DNA from: Photobacterium lutimaris
GTDB taxonomy: Bacteria; Pseudomonadota; Gammaproteobacteria; Enterobacterales; Vibrionaceae
DNA length: 64,000 bases
Assembly (NCBI RefSeq): GCF_003025555.1
Contig: NZ_PYMH01000010.1
Coordinates: 124,001-188,000, forward strand
Direction: 5' to 3'
A model generated the notes under the pieces. That model was not told the origin of the DNA, did not search any database, and saw only the letters and a program-made list of their open reading frames with translations. Below are positions 27,016 to 34,970 of this stretch, in pieces. Positions within the stretch are counted from its first letter, which is position 1. Each line of letters starts with the position of its first letter. Made by a program: the position numbers and the translations under genes.

Positions 27016-27921
27016 ATGCGTGTAAGTACTAATCAATATAGCCAGATGATGTCTGGTAGCCTGAGTCAGAACTCCTTGGGCATCAATAAAATCATGCAGC
27101 AAATGGCAACCGGCAAGCGCTTGCTGGTGCCCTCTGATGATCCCATGGCCTCGACGCGGGTGATGAACCTCAAGCGAGAGCAGGCGGCGATTAGCCAATA
27201 TCAGGGCAATATCGAGCAAGCGGATATCGCGCTCAAAAAGCAGGAAACCTATCTCAGCAGTGCTGTTGATGTCCTGCACCAAGTCCGCGATTTGATGCTG
27301 TGGGCCGGTAACGGTGTTAATGGTCCCGATGAACGAGCCGCGATGGCCAATGAGCTTGAGCACCTGCAAGACAGCTTGGTGAGTCTGGCCAACTCGAAAG
27401 ATGAAAACGGTAAGTACATCTTCTCGGGTAACGAGGTGAACACCCAACCGTTAGTGAAAGATGAAGAAGGCAACTGGACTTACCAGGGTGATACTGGTAT
27501 CCGTGAAGTGGTGGTTGGCGATGGCGTAACGGTTCAGCTCAACGTCAATGCCGAGGAGATGTTCTTCTCGGGCGGAATGGATATTTTCAATCAGCTGGAT
27601 GAGCTGGTGACCGCGCTACGTGACCCTGATTATGATCTTGAAGGCAGCAACATTATTGGCCGCAGCCTAGATGTACTGGATGAGACGATGCTGTCGGTAT
27701 CGGGTACGGTGACCAGTTTGGGTAGCCGTCAGAATGCCTTGACCACAATGCAGGATGGCCACAGTGAAGTTGAGCTATTTAACAATGACTTGATCGGCCA
27801 GCTGGAAGATCTCGATTACGCCGATGCCATGGTGCAATACAATAACTACCTGTTGGCATTACAGGCAACCCAGTCGACCTATGTCAAAACAGCCAGCTTG
27901 TCGTTGTTTAGTATTATGTAA
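27016..27921 (+). CDS. flgL: Lateral flagellar hook-associated protein FlgL
   Basis: FlgL (HAP3) is the second junction protein, related to flagellin. The 301-residue protein starts at the ATG at 27016 (MRVSTNQYSQMM), preceded by AAGGA, not at the longer frame inside flgK. It has a flagellin-type N-terminus (GINKIMQQMATGKRLLVPSD) and C-terminus. A terminator directly follows. Confidence 0.94.
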   Translation: MRVSTNQYSQMMSGSLSQNSLGINKIMQQMATGKRLLVPSDDPMASTRVMNLKREQAAISQYQGNIEQADIALKKQETYLSSAVDVLHQVRDLMLWAGNGVNGPDERAAMANELEHLQDSLVSLANSKDENGKYIFSGNEVNTQPLVKDEEGNWTYQGDTGIREVVVGDGVTVQLNVNAEEMFFSGGMDIFNQLDELVTALRDPDYDLEGSNIIGRSLDVLDETMLSVSGTVTSLGSRQNALTTMQDGHSEVELFNNDLIGQLEDLDYADAMVQYNNYLLALQATQSTYVKTASLSLFSIM

Positions 27922-27927
27922 TAGTTG

Positions 27928-27958
27928 CCCTGCCGGTGATCTCGGCAGGGTATTTTTT
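27928..27958 (+). terminator. Intrinsic terminator after flgL
   Basis: CCCTGCCG (27928-27935) pairs with CGGCAGGG (27943-27950) around a 7-base loop and is followed by TATTTTTT. It lies 7 bases after the flgL stop and closes the flgB-L operon. It also argues against a GTG start at 27936 for the next gene. Confidence 0.85.
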
Positions 27959-27974
27959 GATTGATGGAAAACAC

Positions 27975-29030
27975 ATGGTTTCTCAGGTAAATGATCTTCG
28001 CTCGGCAGCGGCCGGTGCCAGTCGCCAGCAGCAGGTAATTGCAAGGCCAGCCACTAAAACGGCCGCGGTACCTGACAACAAGCAGCCGGATCCATTGCGC
28101 CTGTCGCAAACCCTTACCCCCGAACACACCCGCCAGCACAGCTTGATCCAGCGTGCCCAGCATAAAGTTGCGGCCTCCCGTGTGGCGGAAGCGAGCCTTA
28201 ATGATATAGGCAAAAACCTTGCTCGGTTGAGTAAGCGGGTAGAGTTTGCGATACGTGCTGGTAGCGCTTCGCCAAAAATTACCGGTGAGATAGAGCAGTT
28301 AGCCAGTCGGATGGAGCAGCGCCTGCAGCAGGCGACCTATAAAGATCAGCCAGTGCTGAGCCGTCAGCTCAAGCCCGTGTTCCATGGCGAGCCGCGTACA
28401 TCCTTCCAAATCAAGGGGCTGGATACTAAACGCAGCAGCCCGCGTGACGAGACGGTGATTTTCAACCTTGCCAGAGGCGGGGCCAATGCGGTGCCGGTCA
28501 AATTAGCGGCCAATGCAACCCCAGAGCAGCAGGCGATGCAGTTTCGCCAAGCACTCAACGAGCATGGCATCGGGGTCTCACTCAACAAGCAGCGTCAATT
28601 GGTGTTCTCGGCCAATGAAGCCGACTGGCAGCATTTGTCGCAGAAAATGCGCGTGGTTGGCCAGGGTGATCGCTTTCCGGCAGGCCAGCCCAACCGGGTT
28701 AAACTAGACACCACCGAAGCGCGGTTTGAGCCGCAAACCTGGCAGATCGGTAACGATCATCTGCGTCAGACGCTGGTACACACCCAGCAGATGATGACGC
28801 AAATCAAATCCAGCATCCAAGAGCTTCGCACCCATAACCAAGATGTCATGCAGCGGATTGATACGATCAATCAGCGTAACCGCTATTTAAGTGACAAGGT
28901 ATTGGACAGCGCGGAAGCGGATTTATCCCGTATACTGCCAAGCGGGGATAACTTCAGCTCGGCCTTCCAAAATTTGAAAGTGCAAGCCAATGTCCACCGT
29001 CAAACCGTGGTATCTTTGTTGAGCCGGTAA
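27975..29030 (+). CDS. Flagellin/hook-associated-like protein (lateral cluster)
   Basis: The 351-residue product looks like a diverged flagellin or hook-associated protein. Residues about 60-120 resemble flagellin D1 (VAEASLNDIGKNLARLSKRV, EIEQLASRMEQRLQQATY). A segment near 160-215 resembles a flagellin hook-IN motif. The C-terminal 80 residues are helical like the flagellin end. The N-terminus is long, Gln/Ala-rich and unlike flagellin. A gene at this place in other lateral clusters has been called lafW, but I cannot confirm identity. The start is the ATG at 27975, after the flgL terminator, so it needs its own promoter or read-through. Confidence 0.7.
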   Translation: MVSQVNDLRSAAAGASRQQQVIARPATKTAAVPDNKQPDPLRLSQTLTPEHTRQHSLIQRAQHKVAASRVAEASLNDIGKNLARLSKRVEFAIRAGSASPKITGEIEQLASRMEQRLQQATYKDQPVLSRQLKPVFHGEPRTSFQIKGLDTKRSSPRDETVIFNLARGGANAVPVKLAANATPEQQAMQFRQALNEHGIGVSLNKQRQLVFSANEADWQHLSQKMRVVGQGDRFPAGQPNRVKLDTTEARFEPQTWQIGNDHLRQTLVHTQQMMTQIKSSIQELRTHNQDVMQRIDTINQRNRYLSDKVLDSAEADLSRILPSGDNFSSAFQNLKVQANVHRQTVVSLLSR

Positions 29031-29126
29031 AATAGCTAAGCGATTAATCACTTAGCCTGTAAGAAATGGAACGTTGCCACTCGTGACCAACAACAACGCG
29101 TGGCAAGCTGATATTGAGGGTTCACC

Positions 29127-29723
29127 ATGCTGTCACCTATCTCTGCGGCGATAAACAAGTTACTGCGAATTGAGCCCCAGCAGTTGAAAGCCGAGCAATT
29201 CACGCCGCCGCAGCAAGGCGCCAAGTTAGGTGCCAGCACCGCCAATACCCCCTCTTCGACACCTCAGCCCTTGCCACAAGCCCAGTGGCAGGTTGTCCGC
29301 ATGTTGGCTAATTTATCAGGGATGTCACTGGGGCAAACTCACGCCTACACCGCTCCAACGCTACAGTCACCGAGCTTCCGCCTAGCGGGGGGCGAAGGGG
29401 AGTTGCAACTTCGTCTGCAATTTGAAGGTCAGCCTCATACTGTCCGCTGGCAGATAGGTCAAGCTGGCGCTGAACCGCAATTGCTTAACTCCACTTTGCC
29501 GCCAGCGTTATCGTTGGCGCTGTTGCCAACCGTAGATCAGGGTTGGCGCTTGGTCGCCAAAGGCGTGTTGCACAACGAACCGCTGCAATTGTTGTGGACC
29601 CCTTATGGTAATAACGGCAAAGCCGGTTCTGCCTCGGGCTCTCCTCTCTCCCTCAAAGTGTGGCTGCGCACCGGCTTCATTATCACGGTCATCGTATTTT
29701 CTCTTTGCTATTGGCTATTTTAA
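29127..29723 (+). CDS. Unrecognised protein with C-terminal membrane anchor
   Basis: I do not recognise this 198-residue protein. It starts MLSPISAAINKLL, has a Pro/Gln/Ser-rich linker (about 20-55), a beta-rich middle (ELQLRLQFEGQPHTVRWQIG), and a single C-terminal hydrophobic helix (FIITVIVFSLCYWLF, about 183-198) after a basic patch. That suggests a tail-anchored protein facing the cytoplasm. It lies between the flagellin-like gene and lafA, where lateral clusters may carry lafZ, whose family I cannot verify here. The final codons and stop are built from GGCTATT units like those in the downstream heptamer array. Confidence 0.6.
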   Translation: MLSPISAAINKLLRIEPQQLKAEQFTPPQQGAKLGASTANTPSSTPQPLPQAQWQVVRMLANLSGMSLGQTHAYTAPTLQSPSFRLAGGEGELQLRLQFEGQPHTVRWQIGQAGAEPQLLNSTLPPALSLALLPTVDQGWRLVAKGVLHNEPLQLLWTPYGNNGKAGSASGSPLSLKVWLRTGFIITVIVFSLCYWLF

Positions 29724-29726
29724 TCT

Positions 29727-29768
29727 TTCTTACTTCTTACTTCTTACTTCTTACTTCTTACTTCTTAC
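29727..29768. repeat. Tandem heptamer TTCTTAC, six units
   Basis: Six perfect copies of TTCTTAC run from 29727 to 29768, starting 4 bases after the stop of the tail-anchored protein gene. Arrays like this expand and contract by slippage. Because it lies outside coding sequence, it would affect spacing or transcript ends rather than reading frame. Confidence 0.95.
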
Positions 29769-29886
29769 TTTTCTTTATCTCGTGACTCTCTGTAATTAGC
29801 CCCCATAAAATAATGAATGTTTATCCTGTCGTTTAATGCTGGTAGTTAAATGATTGGTGTTGAATATTGATAAATAAATGTATTTC

Positions 29887-29949
29887 AGCCAATAGCCAAT
29901 AGCCAATAGCCAATAGCCAATAGCCAATAGCCAATAGCCAATAGCCAAT
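29887..29949. repeat. Tandem heptamer AGCCAAT, nine units
   Basis: Nine perfect copies of AGCCAAT run from 29887 to 29949, 141 bases upstream of the lafA start. Read on the minus strand the unit is ATTGGCT, which also occurs at 29708-29718 at the end of the previous gene in inverted orientation. The minus strand is open through the array and would encode a LAIGYWL repeat peptide, which I regard as chance. Confidence 0.95.
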
Positions 29950-30016
29950 TTTATATTTAAGAAAAAATTATTTTCGTCGTTGGCAAGAAAATAATAAAAA
30001 AATGGCAAAAGTCGGT

Positions 30017-30043
30017 TTAAGGGGCGGAATTAGGTGTCGTTTT
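30017..30043 (+). promoter_or_regulatory. Possible sigma-28 promoter of lafA
   Basis: TTAAGGGG, 11 bases, then GTCGTTTT is a weak match to the flagellar sigma-28 consensus TAAAGTTT-N11-GCCGATAA, with about half the positions agreeing. Its place, about 50 bases before the flagellin ATG, is what makes it credible. A single GCGGAA half-site (30024-30029) lies inside it. Confidence 0.35.
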
Positions 30044-30090
30044 ATAGAGGTGTAGACACTAATACAGAATAACTCACAGAGGGCAATAAC

Positions 30091-31008
30091 ATGCTATCGA
30101 TTCATACTAATTACACATCTCTACTAACGCAGAACAACCTGAACAAAACGTCTGGCGCAATGGATAACGCGATGCAGCGTATCTCGACGGGCTTTCGCAT
30201 CAACTCTGCGGCTGATGACGCTGCGGGCCTGCAAATTGCCACTCGCCTTCAGTCTCAGGTTAACGGCCTAGGTGTTGCACAGCGTAATGCACAAGATGCG
30301 ACGTCGATGATGCAAACCGCTGAAGGTGCATTCGATGAGATGACTAACATTGGTCACCGCATGAAAGATCTAGCGACTCAAGCAGCCAACGGTACCAACT
30401 CGGCTGATGAGCATGACGCGATGCAGGCTGAGTGGAATCAGCTAGCAGCTGAATTAGATAGTGTTATTGAAAATACCCAATTCGGCTCTGGTAACAACTT
30501 GTTTGCAGCGGGTGGCCAATTTGATGGCGCTGTTACCTTCCAAATTGGCTCTTCAACAAGCGAAACACTGACGGTTGATATTTCTGACGGCCTAGGTGAT
30601 ATCCGTGCGGCGATTGGTGTTCTAGCTGCTGCTGACCTTTCTACTGAAGCTACTGTTGATGTTGATGGCAATGTTACTGATCCAAGTGGTGCAGCAAAAG
30701 CGATGGACGCTGTTGACGCACTGCTAAATGGTACGCCAGAATCAGCTCAAGGTGCAGATGATGCTACAGCAGGCATTGGCGCAATTCGCTCTGAGCTAGG
30801 TGCAAACATCAACCGTCTAGACCACACCATTACTAACCTTGGCAACATGTCAGAGAACACTGAAATGGCGAAAGGCCGTATCATGGATACTGACTACGCG
30901 GTTGAATCTTCAAACATGATGAAGAACCAGATGTTAACGCAGATGAGCATGTCTATGCTGTCTCAGGCGAACGGCATGTCTGGCATGGTAATGAGCCTAG
31001 TAGGCTAA
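30091..31008 (+). CDS. lafA: Lateral flagellin LafA
   Basis: LafA is the filament subunit exported through the lateral flagellum. The 305-residue protein has conserved D0/D1 ends: N-terminal RISTGFRINSAADDAAGLQI and C-terminal NMMKNQMLTQMSMSMLSQAN. The central region is short and variable. GAGGG precedes the ATG. Codon choice appears more uniform than in the neighbours, fitting high expression. It stands alone between its own promoter region and a strong terminator. FliS and FliD for this flagellin are encoded at 33574-35369. Confidence 0.95.
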   Translation: MLSIHTNYTSLLTQNNLNKTSGAMDNAMQRISTGFRINSAADDAAGLQIATRLQSQVNGLGVAQRNAQDATSMMQTAEGAFDEMTNIGHRMKDLATQAANGTNSADEHDAMQAEWNQLAAELDSVIENTQFGSGNNLFAAGGQFDGAVTFQIGSSTSETLTVDISDGLGDIRAAIGVLAAADLSTEATVDVDGNVTDPSGAAKAMDAVDALLNGTPESAQGADDATAGIGAIRSELGANINRLDHTITNLGNMSENTEMAKGRIMDTDYAVESSNMMKNQMLTQMSMSMLSQANGMSGMVMSLVG

Positions 31009-31068
31009 TAAGCCCTAGCCTTTATATCGGGTATATAAAGCGCAATCAAACCACTCCAATTAATCAAG

Positions 31069-31096
31069 AGCCGCAGCCCCCGCTGCGGCTTTTTTT
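31069..31096 (+). terminator. Intrinsic terminator after lafA
   Basis: AGCCGCAG (31069-31076) pairs with CTGCGGCT (31083-31090), followed by six T. It lies 60 bases after the flagellin stop and makes lafA monocistronic. Confidence 0.9.
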
Positions 31097-31285
31097 GTAT
31101 TTAGACAGGAAGTCTTGCTCGTTATCGTTACATACCAAGACGGTATCGTTGAGACGGTAAGTCATCGAACGCCTGATTGGATAAACAGCGATTGAATTTA
31201 ATTCTGCTGCTGTGAATAGACATTCTGAGACCGAATGTTATTCGATGTCTTTCGAGGTTGAGTCGGCTCATTATTCTACCTAATA

Positions 31286-31313
31286 AAAAACCGCAGCCAA
31301 GGCTGCGGTTTTT
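31286..31313 (-). terminator. Terminator of the FNT-CBS gene
   Basis: AAAAACCGCAGCC (31286-31298) and GGCTGCGGTTTTT (31301-31313) form a perfect 13-bp stem. On the minus strand it ends in a T run 30 bases past the gene's stop. It may work in both directions. Confidence 0.85.
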
Positions 31314-31343
31314 CATTGGGCGAGTGGTATAACGAGAAACCGG

Positions 31344-32792
31344 TTAAACAACCTCTAAGTGCGAAACTGTTTGGGTTTTGGCATCTTGATAGACGTTGCG
31401 AAGCTCGGCCATCACGCTCTCGCGGGTAACAATGCCAACAAACTGGCCGTTATCAAGCACAGGCATCATACGAGGTTTGTTCACGTTTAAGGCTTTAACC
31501 CGCTCCTCCAGTGAAAGGGCGGTGGTGCTGGTGGCGATCCCCACTGCAGAGGTGGGGTACAGCTGCTCTTTATCGATACACATATACTCGATGATATCGG
31601 CCAGGCTATCCGTTGCCTGAACGGCAACAACGTCGTGCTGCATCAAATCAACCACTTTTGTGTTGTGGTTAGGCTGGTAGTCCTGATACCACAGCTCTTT
31701 CATGACATCATACATCGATAGGAACCCGACCAGCTGGCCGTGCACATCGCAAACCGGCGCACCTGAAATGTTTTCTTCCTGCATGATATCGATTGCCTGC
31801 GGGATCGGGGTGTCTACAGATAATGTTATTGGCTGTGTATTGGTTACGTCTTTGGCGGTGAGGTGCGACAGCATATCTGATTCCTTGGCTGGTGTGATTT
31901 CCACGCTCTGGGTAATAGAGCGGATATTGGCCGCTTTCAGTTCCGGACGACGGAAGATACACCAGTTGGCGAGGCCAACTAATACTGCACCACCGACGAT
32001 ATTGCCCAATGTCACCGGCAGTAAGTTGGCCATGAGAAAGGTTGGGATATTCAGATCACTGTACTGCTCAGGGCTGGCAGAGATCATTTGCCAAAATTGC
32101 TCAGGCGCGAAGTTCTGGATAGTGATCCCCAGCGGCACCATAAACATATTGGCCACTGAGTGCTCGAAGCCACTGGAAACAAACATCGAAACCGGAAGCA
32201 CCATTAGCATGGCTTTGGTTAGGGCGTTAGCTGAGCTAAACGTCATCCAAATCGCCAAACAAACCAACAGATTACACAGTACGCCCAAAGAGAACGCCTG
32301 CATTGTGGTGTGATGGAGCTTATGCTGGGCGATATTGAGGGCATTGAGGCCCCACTGACCGTTATTGAGCATGAACATGCCAGCGGCGCTGATCAGCATT
32401 AGCATAAACATGGCACCGATGAAGTTGCCGATGTATACCTTGGCCCACAGGGAGAGCATTTTTTTAAGGCTGATCTCGCGGTTAGCCCAAGAAATACTGG
32501 ACAGTACCGAGCTGGTGAATAGCTCACCACCACACAGGACAATCAGTATCAGACCCATGCTGAAAACTATGCCTCCGACTAAGCGGCTAAGTCCCCAGCC
32601 GGTCATCGCGCTACCTGTGGTAACCGTGATATAAAATACAAAAGCGAGGCCGATAAAAGCCCCTGCCATAATAGCAAGCCCCAGTGTCATGCTACTGGTT
32701 TTTTTTGCTTTGCTTAGCGCGAACTTTTCCGCTTCCGCCATCATTTCCTTCGGCGAAAACAGCTGATTATTGCTGGAATCTACGTTACTCAT
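31344..32792 (-). CDS. Formate/nitrite transporter (FNT) channel fused to a CBS domain pair
   Basis: Residues 1-290 form an FNT channel, the FocA/NirC family that moves formate or nitrite across the inner membrane. There are about six membrane segments, the loop GGELFTSS (88-95) and the central pore His in FEHSVANMF (His211). Residues about 308-475 are a CBS pair (ISGAPVCDVHGQLVGFLS; VNKPRMMPVLDNGQFVGIV), a module that usually senses adenine nucleotides. FocA itself has no such tail. The true start is the ATG at 32792; the longer frame adds an unlikely leader. It sits opposite to and inside the flagellar locus. The CBS part closely matches the separate protein at 41658. Substrate and ligand are unproven. 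Confidence 0.88.
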   Translation of the reverse strand: MSNVDSSNNQLFSPKEMMAEAEKFALSKAKKTSSMTLGLAIMAGAFIGLAFVFYITVTTGSAMTGWGLSRLVGGIVFSMGLILIVLCGGELFTSSVLSSISWANREISLKKMLSLWAKVYIGNFIGAMFMLMLISAAGMFMLNNGQWGLNALNIAQHKLHHTTMQAFSLGVLCNLLVCLAIWMTFSSANALTKAMLMVLPVSMFVSSGFEHSVANMFMVPLGITIQNFAPEQFWQMISASPEQYSDLNIPTFLMANLLPVTLGNIVGGAVLVGLANWCIFRRPELKAANIRSITQSVEITPAKESDMLSHLTAKDVTNTQPITLSVDTPIPQAIDIMQEENISGAPVCDVHGQLVGFLSMYDVMKELWYQDYQPNHNTKVVDLMQHDVVAVQATDSLADIIEYMCIDKEQLYPTSAVGIATSTTALSLEERVKALNVNKPRMMPVLDNGQFVGIVTRESVMAELRNVYQDAKTQTVSHLEVV

Positions 32793-33354
32793 GCTTACCC
32801 CAAGTGTTACTAATCCTTTCCTTTCGGCGTTAGCCGCTTTCAACTTGAATGTCCCTATCAAGTCATATTCCCAAGTCACAGGCGATGCAATGATAAGTAA
32901 AATTGATAGCAACATAAAGCTGATTCATATTTTCTTATGTGAAATATATGATTACAATTTCGTATGTTGCGACATAGATAGAAATAGTGATGTGCAACAT
33001 TGTTCACTTTTTGGCGGGGAGCCGAATGGCAGATTTGGCGGGGGTTGAGTCCTGCTGTTTTCTTTGTGAGAGTAACTAAAGGGCCAAAAAAGTCAGCAAT
33101 AATGTAATCGGTAAAATTGTTATAAAATGTATCTTTTATGTCGCTGGCTCTCGGTATCCGCCTGCGAACGACCCTTTGCAACCACGACGAAAATACGCTT
33201 ACTCACCCATCGCAAACCTTACGTTCGCGCCTGCAGTTTTGTGCCTTCTATTATCATTTCTTGTCGATGTCTTTTCTTATTTAAATACGTATTGTGCCAT
33301 TAAGAACTACATGCTTTTTGTCGCCTTATATTAATAGAAATTTCAGCATCATGA

Positions 33355-33398
33355 GGCGGAATAGTTTTATTTCCGCTAGCGGAAATAAAACTTCCGCC
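33355..33398. promoter_or_regulatory. Near-perfect 44-bp palindrome with four TTCCGC half-sites (candidate LafK operator) upstream of fliD
   Basis: Half-sites lie at 33356 (GCGGAA), 33371 (TTCCGC), 33379 (GCGGAA) and 33392 (TTCCGC). The inner 28 bases (33364-33391) are a perfect palindrome centred on GCTAGC. The whole 44 bases are palindromic apart from a two-base offset. It lies about 105-145 bases upstream of the sigma-54 -24 element and shares its half-site with the region upstream of flgB. Binding by LafK is inferred. Confidence 0.65.
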
Positions 33399-33499
33399 TT
33401 TTGATTAAAAGCTTAAAAAACTATTTATCGGTTTTGATTAATCGTCGTAAAAATAACCAAATCAAGCGTTAGTTAGCAAGTTATTGCTTAATTAAAAGT

Positions 33500-33515
33500 T
33501 GGAACAACTTTTGCT
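33500..33515 (+). promoter_or_regulatory. Sigma-54 promoter of the fliD-to-motB operon
   Basis: TGGAACAACTTTTGCT matches TGGCACG-N4-TTGCW, with GG at 33501-33502 and GC at 33513-33514, exactly 10 bases apart. It lies 59 bases before the fliD start, downstream of the TTCCGC palindrome. Confidence 0.8.
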
Positions 33516-33573
33516 TATGCTGTTGCCTATAACGTGCAACTTTCTAACTTGGGCTGAATTGAGGAGAAACTCC

Positions 33574-34959
33574 ATGTCAATGATGGACCCAGCTTCAATG
33601 GCAATGCAAATGGTAATGATCCAGCGTAAGCCATTTGATATCCAATATGCGAATCAGCAGAAAATGTACCAAACGCAATTAGATGCGTGGAAAGACATCG
33701 ATTCGGCTTTCAGTAGCTTTTCGTCAGCGCTAGAGCGCATGAATAAAGCAGATAGTAGCTTTGTAAAAAACAGTGCGACAACCAGTGAAGATGGGTATAT
33801 CGATGCATCGGCCAGTAATTTTGCCCGTCATGGCAGTTACGACCTATTCGTCAAGCAATTGGCGACCGCGCAGCAAGAAGCGTTCACGCTAAAAGGGGAA
33901 GAGCTGCCGACGGACGGTGTGATCACCATTGACGTTCCTGGTGGTGAAGCGATTGAGATCGATTTTTCGACCTTCAACCCTGACGGTGACAAAGATATCC
34001 ATGATTTGGCTGACTATATCAATGAGTTTGATGAAGGTGTTTCTGCATCGGTTGTACGCTCGGGGGATGACGTCAGCTTGGTGCTGAGCAGTACGGAAAC
34101 CGGTGAAGAGAATGCGTTCAAAGTATCATTTGATCAGGGTATGGGGGACTACTTTAAGCCGCCTCAGATCCTGAACAAGGCACAGGACGCGATCGTCATG
34201 CTAGGTGGTGAGGATGGCCTAGAGATCCGCAGCAGCGATAACACCATTGATGATGCTATTTACGGTGTGACTCTTGAGCTAACCAAAGCGCATGAGCCGG
34301 GTGATAAGCCGTTGACCCTGGTTGTTGGCAGTGATGAGTCAGCGTCGAAAGAGGCGGTTAAGGAATTCGTCGATGCTTACAACGATCTGGTTAATACCGT
34401 CCTTAAGCACACCATGACCAGCTATCAGCTTGAGCAAGACGAGGATGATAACAGCAGTGGTGATGGCGATGATGATGACGATAAGGATGACAGCAGCATC
34501 AAAATCACCGAAGCCGGTGCGCTTGCCAGCGACTCAACCGCCCGTGGTTTGAAGAACATGCTCAACAACGTTACACGCGGCCAGTTCGATGAAGGCACCC
34601 TGTATAGCATCGGTATTGAGGCGAACCGCGACGGTACCCTGAAAATCGACAACGATCGTTTTGAAAAAGCCCTGAGCGAAACCCCAGAAAAAATCGATGG
34701 AATTTTCTTCGGCGATAACGGTGCGCTAACCGCGTTGGAAAAGGCGATTGAACCTTATACCGGTTCGTCGAACTCTGGGAATAACCTGCTTAAAAGTCGT
34801 CAAGACACGCTGCAAGGCAATATTGATCGCGTTGACGATAAAAAAGAGCAACTCGATAACCGCATGGAAAAAAACTACAACCGCTACTTGCGCCAATACA
34901 CCGCAATGCAGCAAACCATGATGCAGATGGAATCGACAGGTTCCATGTTTATGTTTTAG
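33574..34959 (+). CDS. fliD: Lateral flagellar filament cap protein FliD (LafB)
   Basis: FliD caps the filament and folds arriving flagellin. The 461-residue protein starts at the ATG at 33574 (MSMMDPASMAMQM), with GAGGAG at 33561; an upstream in-frame extension would run through the sigma-54 promoter. The D0/D1 helical ends resemble FliD, with MVMIQRKPFDIQYANQQKMY early and LDNRMEKNYNRYLRQYTAMQ late. An Asp-rich insert lies near residues 288-310 (SSGDGDDDDDKDDSS). It leads the operon that ends with the motor genes. Confidence 0.9.
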   Translation: MSMMDPASMAMQMVMIQRKPFDIQYANQQKMYQTQLDAWKDIDSAFSSFSSALERMNKADSSFVKNSATTSEDGYIDASASNFARHGSYDLFVKQLATAQQEAFTLKGEELPTDGVITIDVPGGEAIEIDFSTFNPDGDKDIHDLADYINEFDEGVSASVVRSGDDVSLVLSSTETGEENAFKVSFDQGMGDYFKPPQILNKAQDAIVMLGGEDGLEIRSSDNTIDDAIYGVTLELTKAHEPGDKPLTLVVGSDESASKEAVKEFVDAYNDLVNTVLKHTMTSYQLEQDEDDNSSGDGDDDDDKDDSSIKITEAGALASDSTARGLKNMLNNVTRGQFDEGTLYSIGIEANRDGTLKIDNDRFEKALSETPEKIDGIFFGDNGALTALEKAIEPYTGSSNSGNNLLKSRQDTLQGNIDRVDDKKEQLDNRMEKNYNRYLRQYTAMQQTMMQMESTGSMFMF

Positions 34960-34970
34960 AGGAACAAAAA

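Larger units (their letters stand above)
31009..31343. other. Gap between lafA and the channel gene
   Basis: The 335 bases hold the lafA terminator near the left and a second, opposite-facing terminator at 31286-31313. The stretch 31100-31285 shows no gene with a credible start and no repeat I can identify. Confidence 0.6.
32793..33573. other. Large divergent intergenic region between FNT-CBS and fliD
   Basis: This 781-base region carries the promoter of the minus-strand channel gene at its left (no clear motif found) and the fliD enhancer and sigma-54 promoter at its right. Short frames at 32770-33181 overlap the channel leader or lack starts and similarity. I see no gene. Confidence 0.55.

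Noticed and set aside
29796..30008. Minus-strand frame of 70 residues with LAIGYWL repeats upstream of lafA
   Set aside because: The open frame is only the AGCCAAT heptamer array read in reverse. No ribosome site or similarity supports a gene.
32876..33181. Minus-strand frame of 101 residues between FNT-CBS and fliD
   Set aside because: It overlaps the likely promoter of the channel gene, has no ribosome site and an unusual composition with no recognisable motif.
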